DNA of 64,000 bases from Chrysaora quinquecirrha (taxonomy: Eukaryota > Cnidaria > Scyphozoa > Semaeostomeae > Pelagiidae), in contig JACTAT010000060.1 in the NCBI GenBank assembly GCA_014526335.1, positions 8,101,686 through 8,165,685 on the forward strand, read 5' to 3'. Each line of letters starts with the position of its first letter. Position 1 is the first letter of the stretch. The notes below the pieces were generated by a model, which worked only from the letters and a program-made list of their open reading frames with translations, was not told the DNA's origin and did no database searches. Positions 56,192-64,000 of the stretch are shown one piece after another. The position numbers were made by a program, and so were the translations under genes.

Positions 56192-57046
56192 AAATTATGT
56201 TTATGATGTTGGTAATTGTGATCTTAGTCGTGAGTTTTCTTGTGTCTGAAGGCCATGATTTAACTTGCAGTATGGAAGGTGCGTTGGTCAAATCCAGCTA
56301 GCTAGTGAGGCCAAGAGATTAGCGAGGCTGGGGTTTGACTTCGAGGTCCAGTTAAGGTAGCGTCAAAGCCAGGGTTAAGGTCTCGTTAGTTCATCTACAT
56401 ACTAGTTCCTAGCGATTAACACACCATTTCACCTTTACCTTCCTCCTTTTCGAACTTCTTCGTTGAAATATTCTAAGCGTTTCAAGTAGAGACTTCAGGG
56501 CCGTCGAAAGTGGGGGGCTTGGGGGTTTTGAAAAAATAGTATAACGTCATAAAATCATTACGTCATCTAATACTTTTCAGTTGTTCAGCCCCCCAATCCG
56601 AGATTTATTCCGACGGTCTTGAGACTTTAATCATGAGTTGATACGCACTGTGTTTCACCGAAATAGGGGAACACTCGTAGCGTACGCTTCTGTAAGAATA
56701 CATTCTTGGTTGGTCCCTTCAAGGCTTGAACGCTCTGCTGGTGTATATGTCTGAAAATTGTACTGTATTCCAATAATTCGATGAAAGTGCTTTGAAAGCC
56801 CTTCCATAATTCTATTTCATTATTCCTTATACCATGCTTTAGACTCGCTTTTAGAGATAGCCGAACCAAAACCACAGAACTTATTTTCATTATTTTGTCT
56901 TCCTTATTCTTTAATCCTTATTCCTTATTTTTTTATTCTTATTCTTTATTCTTATTGTATTCTCAAATCTGTGTGCCAAAATAGTGCAAACCTGTGCAAC
57001 CGTAGACTTGTATCGTGTTTAAGCCCAGGTTTCTTATTTTGCAAAG
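56192..57046. other. Spacer between the two BBOX1 copies
   Basis: Contains a diverged SINE family 1 copy (56280-56445) and a short hAT-like MITE at about 56499-56618, whose ends CAGGGCCGTCG and CCGACGGTCTTG are inverted with inner GGGGGGCT/AGCCCCCC. The promoter of copy B must lie in its right part. Confidence 0.5.
56280..56445 (+). repeat. SINE family 1, diverged copy
   Basis: Shares AAATCCAGCTAGC, AAGGTAGCGTCAAAGCCAGG, TTAAGGTCTCG and ACACACCATTTCACCTTTAC with the SINE at 39240-39420; the B box is degraded (GGTTTGACTTCG). Confidence 0.6.
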
Positions 57047-60000
57047 ATGATTCGAAGGCTGTTCGCAAGGAACTTTAATAAGACAGACTCAGTTTTACGA
57101 AGTCTTTTGCAACAAAAGATCACACGGAATATATCTTTGTATGCTGGAAATGCTCTCTCGAAATTGAAAGCAGAAAGCGTTGCTCACAACGATAAACAAG
57201 GCCAAATAATGGTTACTTGGGAAAACAAACGAGTGAGCCATTTTCCTTATGTTTTCTTACGAGATAACTGCCAGTGTCCGACCTGCTATCATCCGACGTC
57301 GGGGCAAAGATTTGTTCTGATCGGCGAAGCCATGGAAGGCGCAAGAAGAGGAGTAAAAAATGTAGACTTGAAAACGATCAAATTCGCGTGAAATGGGCCT
57401 GCGGACATGAAAGTGAGTTCTCCCTGGAATGGCTTGAGGAGAGAGGGTTTGTTGATGACATGGCGAAGAGAAGAAAACAACACCCCGTCCGTGGGTTTCA
57501 AAACATTTTATGGAAATCAGATCACAATGTGAAATTCATTGAGTTTGATGATGTCATGAAGGATGATCAAGTTTTGTATAAATGGATGAAGGCATTGCTA
57601 ACTGAAGGTATATGTATATTGCGTAATGCCGCTACGGAACCTGGCCAGCTGAAACTTCTTGCATCCCGATCATGTGGAAAACTACAATCTACGATGTATG
57701 GGTGAGGAACGGAATAAAACTATAGCATTGAATTGTTTGCAAGTTTTTTCAGTTCATACTATCAGAAACTACCGCGCATAAGCCCATCCGTGGATGTTAA
57801 CCTTTTACTTTGTTTTTAGGGAAGTTTTCACAGTCAAAGACAAACCAAGTGCAAATAATCTTGCCTATACAGCTGGTTTTCTGCCATTGCATACTGATCA
57901 ACCGTATTACTGCAATCAACCTGGAGTGAGTATTATTGCCAGGTGCAATTAAATTGTAAAATAAACCCCACCCTGATCCATTTAATTTCTTAGATTCGCT
58001 CCCAGAGACCCTGGAGTACACACCAACCATTACTATGACTCGTAGTGTGAGTGGTTGTAGTGTGCGCAGAAAGCGCAGAGGCGGAAATTTTTGGGGCTGG
58101 GGGAAATAGTGCTCCTTTCATGACTAGGGAATTAAAAAAGGGAATTTATACCAGAACGAGGCTACAAAAGAGATTTAAGAAAAGTCCTACAAAAGAAAAT
58201 GAACTAAATTTCAAACGACAAAGAAATAAATGTGTCTCTCTGAGAAAAAAAGCAATTAAACAGCATTTCAAACAAGCAACTGAAAATGGACTTGTTTCGA
58301 ATCGAGCATTCTGGGACCTTGTCAAACCTTTTCTCTCCAACAAAGGAGGCTTAGCTGGTAATGATATATCATTAGTCAAGAATAATGAAATCGTAACCGA
58401 CGATCAACAGCTAACCGAAATATTTAACGATCATTACATCAATATAGTAGAAAAGTCTAGCGGTGAACAACCTTGCAACATTGCAGATACGGTTGAAACT
58501 GATGATGATCGGCAAATCATTAGGCTGATACTTCAAAATACAAAAGCCACCCAAGTATTTTAGCTATTATTCAAAATCCTGAAAACAACTTCATTTCATT
58601 TTCCTTTCATGAGGTACAAGTCTGTCAAGTTAGGGAACAGCTAAGGTCTTTAGACGGTAGGAAATCAACGGGAGAAGATCAAATACCACCAAAACTTGTG
58701 CTTTTGGCTGCAGACGACCTTGCAGCCCCTTTAACAGATGCCATTAACAGCAGCATACGCAACTATAGGTTCCCAGAAAATGGAAAACGAGCTGCGGTAT
58801 GTCCGTTGGATAAAGGGGAGGCAAATCGTACAGTTGAGCGAAACTTTCGTCCAGTCAGCATTCTAAATATATTCTCTAAAGTCTATGAAAAGATTCTGAA
58901 AAACCAACTTATCCCTTTCTTGGATGAAACCCTTTCACTTTTCATTGCTGCCTATAGAAGAGCATATGGCACACAGCATGTTTTGATAAGAATGATAGAA
59001 GAATGGAGGGTCAAACTTGATAATGATAATATTGTAGGAGCTCCTCATGGATCTATCAAAAGCCTTCGATTGCATTCCACACGATTTACTTATAGCCAAA
59101 TTACATGCCTATGGTTTTGATCAAAATGCTCTGGTCCTTAACTCTTACTTAAAACGGCGGAAACAGTCTGTTAGAATCAATAATACATATAGCTCTTTCC
59201 AAACAATTCTGTCAGGGGTGCCTCAAGGCATCCTCTTCAATATTTATATAAACGATCTATTTTTGTTCATTAACCGAGCAACATTACACAATTATGCTGA
59301 CGATAACACTCTAGCTTATTTTTCTAAGACTCTATCAAATTTGATTGAGGTACTAGAAGAAGAAGCTGGGGTAGCTCTGAACCAAAATCAAATGATAGCC
59401 AATCCAGAAAAATTTCACGCACTCCTCATTAGCAAGGATTACTAGTGGAGAGATTTTAATATCCAAGGCAAAGAGATCAAATCAGAAGAAACTGTCAAAT
59501 TGCTGGGTATACAGCTAGATTATAAGCTAAATTTTGAACAGCATATCTCTGAACTTTGCAGAAAAGCTGCATCACAACTCAATGTCTTGAAAAGACTCAA
59601 ACAATTTATTGGTTTTAATGAAAGGAAAATCCTTATCCAAAGTTTCGTTTATTCAAATTTTGATTATTGCCCTCTTGTTTGGTATTTCTCGTCATCTAAA
59701 GCTTTGCAAAAAATTGAAAAGATTCAAGAACGTGCCCTGAGATTTCTATACACTGATAACCAAACCTCTTACAGTGAATTTGATGAAGTCAGAACGGTGT
59801 AATGCATGTTTCTCGTCTAAGGGTTCTTTGTATCTCTTGGCCTCACCTCGCGAAACCCCAATGTCGGATGTTGAATTTCCGCCGATGGTGGGGTGTAAGG
59901 GACTGGGATGCTGGGGGCGAATCTACACTACGGCCTTGCAGTGAGTCCTACAACAAACTTGCTGGATGAACAATTCTTCGCGAATCAGGTCTTTCTAGCT

Positions 60001-61707
60001 TAGCTGTTGTGGAGTTTTTTGCCCACCACATCAAGCATAATAACCTAGCACCACAGTAGCGCGTATACAGTAATGCAAATAGATTCGCTAACGTGTGTTG
60101 CCAATTCCTTTCTTTGCTAATTATAGCATATCACTCCTCTGAACAGCTACTACAACAGCACGTCAAATTTTCTGTCTTAGTGTGTTCTCATCCCCTGAGC
60201 AAAAATTTAAATTGTAATTATCAAATCGATGCTCTAGATACTTCTTTAAACTCGTCTCGTATGGAAGTCGAGATTGAAGAAGTCTGTTCTTAAATTGGTC
60301 AATCTAACCTAACTAACTCTATTCTTTGTCTAATTTGCAGCTTCAGTTTCTACACTGCATCGTTCCAAGCGTCGAAGGTGAAGGCATTAATCATTTGGTT
60401 GATGGTTTTAAAGTTGCACATGATTTCAGAGAACAAAATCCGAAAGAGTTTGAGGTTCTTTCAACTTTGACTTTTCCATACGAGCAAGATGGTAACGAAA
60501 TGTTTGGTGAATTTCAACTTTATGCAGATCAGACAATCATCGGGTAATTGGCTTTTCTTGTTTTCTCATTTTTTGTGACCTTTTTCTCAGATGCCTTATT
60601 GCAAATGCAGAAATCAGCTATGTATATGAAGGAGGGTGGGGGGGGGGGGTTACTGAAATCAGCAAATCCGCGACTTCTTGCTTCATAGTCCGTGAACCTG
60701 CGGTTATTTCACTTGAAGGTGTATGCCCGGGTGTATGCCACAAATTGGGTTTCTTAAGATGGCTATACGACGTGATATGGTGTTTTAGCACCAGTCGCTT
60801 AAGTCTCAGTATAAGTAGGCTAACTAATCAAGACCTCGACCCTGGCTGTGACACTACCGTGGCTGGGCTCGAACTCTGACCACACTGAGCTCCTGTAACC
60901 ACGGGTAACCTAGATTACACCACGACGCCACAGCACCTTCAGTAGTTAATAGACACAGCTGTAGAAGAAGAAAAAAAAAAGAAGAAGAAGAAGAAGAAGA
61001 AGAAGAAGAAGAAGAAGAAAGAAGAAAAGAAGAAGAAGAGAAAACTTTCCAGCTATTTGGCTGCATTGTCCTTGATTGTTGAGGGTCGTTTAGAGGGGTA
61101 CATGTTTCTCTATTCCCTTGAGAAAATCCTCTTGTTTCCTGGAGTTTTGTAGGATTTTTTTCAGATTGATAGTCAAGCGGATTGATAGGCAGGATTTTAC
61201 CTGATCCTTGTTTCTCAATGTTCCCTTATTCCCATTTAATTTTGGCCATGCTCCCTTGGTCCCTGAATACATTTTACATGTTCTCGTGTTACCTGGAACC
61301 CCTAAAGTAAACGCCGCTCATTGTCCGGCATAAAATGTTGTCGTCACCGATTTAAGCATTTGCTGGTGTTATTATTTTCTAGTCTCAACCAACATGGCCA
61401 AATCGACAGAATCAGCCACAGCAATGCTGTCAAGGCAAGCACGATGAACCATTCTCCTGAAGAAACCAAACAACTTTACTACGCACTTGAAAAATTTGTA
61501 GCCCTTATGTATGATGAGGAATATCTTGTTGAATATAGATTAGAAGCTGGCGATGTGTTATGCTTAAATAATCGAAGAATTCTTCACGGAAGGACGTCTT
61601 ATGATGCAACGCGTACAAAGCGATGGCTTGAAGGAGCGTATATGAACTGGGATGACTTATGTGCGAGAGTAAGACCACTGAAATATAAATATGAAAACGA
61701 TTTGTAA
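57047..61707 (+). CDS. BBOX1: Gamma-butyrobetaine dioxygenase-like protein, copy B
   Basis: Four plus-strand exons: 57047-57701, 57820-57925, 60341-60543, 61383-61707, with the same lengths (655, 106, 203, 325 nt) and phases as copy A. The zinc motif (LRDNCQCPTCYH, CGHESEF), iron ligands (LPLHTDQP, ILHGRTSYD) and RWLEGAYMNWDD are kept, so it should be an active Fe(II)/2-oxoglutarate hydroxylase; the substrate may be gamma-butyrobetaine or have shifted. The N-terminus (MIRRLFARNFNKTDSVLRSL) is basic and hydroxylated with one acid, again like a mitochondrial presequence. One base is missing at the A4 run 57371-57374, where copy A is intact. Exon 2 differs most (CNQPG for YYQPG after the iron motif). 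Intron 2 holds the LINE fragment. Copies A and B arose by tandem duplication. Confidence 0.93.
58085..59810 (+). mobile_element. Truncated LINE (non-LTR retrotransposon), degenerate
   Basis: Reverse transcriptase of the CR1/L2/jockey-like type: a lead-in RRNKCVSLRKKAIKQHF-type region, KSTGEDQIPPKLV, the MDLSKAFDCIPHDLL motif, GVPQG, and the active site NYADDNTL. There is no endonuclease, so it is 5' truncated. Damage: a one-base break near 58545 at an A4 run, a +1/-2 break at about 59045, loss of about 15 bases after GVPQG (the usual SILGP is absent) and a TAG at 59443. It sits in BBOX1-B intron 2 on the sense strand. It is dead; a few kilobases of its 3' tail may continue to about 60090. Confidence 0.85.
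60776..60940 (-). repeat. SINE family 1, inverted copy
   Basis: Minus strand matches the SINE at 39240-39420: GGTGCTGTGGCGTCGTGGTG, B box GAGTTCGAGCCCAGCC, tail ACTGGTGCTAAAACACCATA. A (GAA)n tract follows at 60965-61038. Confidence 0.75.
60965..61038 (+). repeat. (GAA)n microsatellite
   Basis: Purine run of AAG/GAA units in BBOX1-B intron 3, adjoining the SINE copy; it could have grown from a SINE tail. Confidence 0.9.
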
Positions 61708-62399
61708 AAATGTAGTTTTATTTGGTATTGTTATGATAAATTTGATTCTAGAATGGTGTTTTTTGCAACGAGAAACTGGTTTTCTGTACTTTTTTCTTTA
61801 TCGGTCCTGTCCAAACCTTATGCAATTTTTGCATACAGCAGTCCAGCACTTTACATGAAAAACCCTATCTTATTTCTTTCAAATTAGTTTTTGGCGTTTT
61901 GTTTAGACCATATACATTGTAAACAGAGAGTTGGCACTTATGATTTTCAATTTTCAGGGGTTGCTTGCTAAAAGTTAGGAACCCTTGGAAGGCAGGTAAA
62001 AAAAGCAGAGGCGGGCTGGCAGCGAATCTCAAGGGTTGCTATTTCCAGTAAAAGAGGCCTGTTTTTACTATAGCAATTCTTTTAGTTGCTTCTAGCTCCT
62101 CTGTAAAAAATCAATTCGAGGTAAGGGTTACTTCGATAGCAAAATCGTCTCCTTTTCTACTATTTTCGCAATTCTATATTTTCTTGCTTCCATATTTTCT
62201 TGCTTCCATATCTTTTATTTTAACTTCTTTCCAATTATCTGCATCATCAAACAATTTCTGTGATTTCGAACTGTTTTCAGACTGAGCGAAACCAATCCAA
62301 ATCTCTTCCAAATCAAAGAGATTTGGTCAAAAATATACATCAAAAACAACAGAAACAGTTTGTTCAAGACCCTCTAACAAGAAGGCCCGGGTTACAATC

Positions 62400-62575
62400 G
62401 GTGCTGTGGCGTCGTAGTGTAATCCAGCTGACTCGTGGTGTCAGAAGCTCAGTGTGGTCAGGGTTCGAGCCCAGCCACGGTGGCGTCACAGCCAGGGTAA
62501 AGGTCTCGATTAGTTAACTACTACTGAGATCCTAGCGACTGGCGCTAAAACACCATTTCTCCTTCACAATCGCAA
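62400..62575 (+). repeat. SINE family 1, copy 2
   Basis: GGTGCTGTGGCGTCGTAGTG, A-box-like TAGTGTAATCCAGCTGAC, B box GGGTTCGAGCCC, and tail AGCGACTGGCGCTAAAACAC. Very close to the copy at 39240-39420. Confidence 0.8.
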
Positions 62576-63794
62576 CCTGGCATCCCTGCCAGTCCGCCCC
62601 TGAAAAAAAGTGATTGATTGATTATTAATACAGTTCAATGCCTGTTCCCCCAAATTCGTTCCCAATCTCCTCAGGTGTTGTTGACAAGGACGGCCTAAAT
62701 TCAAAATCAGTTTGTTGTCAGGGAGAATGCTTGGTGTTTGCCACCCAATTATTGCAGATCATCTCGCTATTTTCCATTAAATATTTGCTGCAGAGAGACA
62801 ACGAAGGACTTATTAAATGAAAGCTTGGTAGAATTTATTCTGGGACTAAATAATTTAGGATGAAAATTGACTTCAAAGTCGCTTGTTAATCTGAATCTGA
62901 TGTCACTGATATGGCCTAGATTGTATGCAGGCACGTCTTCTTGGTATTTTCCCTGATAACAATTAGACTACACTGATTTTAGTGATCGAGAGGAAATCTA
63001 CGTTGTTGGATAGATAATCAATCGGACAGTATAAAGATGGAAGAAGAAGCAAAGTTTTTGAAAAGGTTGGTATTAATTGGGCTTGACAATCAATCATGAA
63101 AATCAATTCATGAAAAATTAAAATCATCAAATCTAAATATGGATGTCTCGTTTAAACCACACATCAGAGAGAAAAACAAACTCACTCTTAGTATTTGTTT
63201 CTAATCTGTGGAAGTCCCAGAGCCCTATCTACAGTATAACATCAAGGGAAAGACTGAAAGAGGGGGAGGGGAGGTGGAGGTCCGGCAGGGTAAAAGATCC
63301 AGCAGGCCGAATGCAAGGGGCCCATGAAAATTGAAATACTTCCCATCTTAACCTGCTAAGGGCCTGTTGGTACAGTTACATCATGCCAGGGCCTGAGCTT
63401 CCTCTTGACCTGCAAGAATGATATGGCAAGTGGTGATGGCAAGACAGCTTGTGAGATGCTGGTAGATTTGCATTCTGCATGATTTTGGCATACTGCACGA
63501 TGCAAGTGAGGAGTACAAGAAGTTTGTGGATGTCTATGTGCCTGCACACAACAAAATTATAGTTCGCAAATGCATGCCTAAAAATCAGCAAGCAAAAGTT
63601 GCAAACCATCTCCATCACTGAGGCACCAATTCCCTCAGTTTTGCAAATGGATACAAATAACTTGCAGGCAAGCAAGCAATATTTATTTGTTAAGACAGCT
63701 GAGGGTTCTGAAAGCTTGGAGCTTATGTAAGCTTGCAGCTTGTGCTCTCAGACTGATATTCTAGAATGAATACCAGGCTGTTAACTCTAGGCTT

Positions 63795-63895
63795 TTGGAA
63801 AACAAAAAGGTCCCATCAAGATTTGAACCCACAAACTAACGATCTTGAGCCAAATGCCAGAATCGCTGCTCCAAGATATGCCAGCCTCTATTGAC
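63795..63895 (-). repeat. tRNA-derived SINE-like sequence
   Basis: Minus strand TGGCATATCTTGGAGCAGCG and, after about 40 bp, GTGGGTTCAAATCTTGATGG give A- and B-box-like words in tRNA spacing. No clear cloverleaf, so a SINE head is more likely than a tRNA gene. Confidence 0.45.
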
Positions 63896-64000
63896 TGACC
63901 TTCAATCAAACAATAGATATTAAGTATGGTTTCAAATTTCCATTCTATTTATGACGTGGGGTGCTAAAGTTGTGAAATTTATTTGCAGGAGAGTTAAAGG

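Larger units (their letters stand above)
61708..64000. other. Right-end intergenic region, no gene recognised
   Basis: Contains a SINE family 1 copy (62400-62575) and a tRNA-like SINE (63795-63895). The small ORFs have no recognisable family. A purine-rich patch lies at 63260-63300. AG at 63989-63990 after a T-rich stretch could be an acceptor of a gene running off the right edge, but only ten bases follow. Confidence 0.4.

Overview
This is nuclear DNA from an invertebrate animal. The genes are split by AT-rich introns with GT/AG ends and encode animal-type proteins: a CCP-EGF-trypsin secreted protein, gamma-synergin, a flavin monooxygenase and gamma-butyrobetaine dioxygenases. tRNA-derived SINEs, many small inverted-repeat DNA elements, a BEL/Pao LTR element and a LINE fill the rest. 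I cannot name the species; a marine invertebrate such as a cnidarian is a guess.

Layout. 1-1391 (-): first two exons of a secreted cysteine-rich (WAP-like) protein that runs off the left edge. 2797-11541 (-): a secreted CCP-EGF-trypsin-fold protein that has lost two of its three catalytic residues. 11918-15125: a foldback DNA element with arms of about 960 bp and a 5-bp target duplication, itself hit by a second element. 15405-16470: a 39-bp minisatellite split by a MITE. 16938-17639 (+): F-box protein. 18193-19587 (-): SLC32/VIAAT-like transporter. 20350-28340: mostly repeats, including a purine tract of about 770 bp. 28342-39658 (-): gamma-synergin, 12 exons. 39927-43992 (+): flavin monooxygenase, divergent from synergin across 268 bp. 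45444-56191 and 57047-61707 (+): a tandem pair of BBOX1-like dioxygenases with identical exon lengths; the first carries a young BEL/Pao element in intron 1, the second a decayed LINE in intron 2. 61708-64000: repeats only.

The genes do not form one pathway. Synergin is an AP-1 trafficking adaptor, BBOX1 makes carnitine, FMO oxidises soft nucleophiles, the transporter carries amino acids and the F-box protein probably recruits ubiquitylation substrates.

The main structural signal is technical. Every reading-frame break inside the otherwise well-kept genes and the young LTR element (13 counted) is one missing base at or beside a run of 3-5 identical bases. Restoring one base makes exon phases fit exactly. 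These breaks should be read as homopolymer errors of long-read assembly, not as pseudogenes or recoding.
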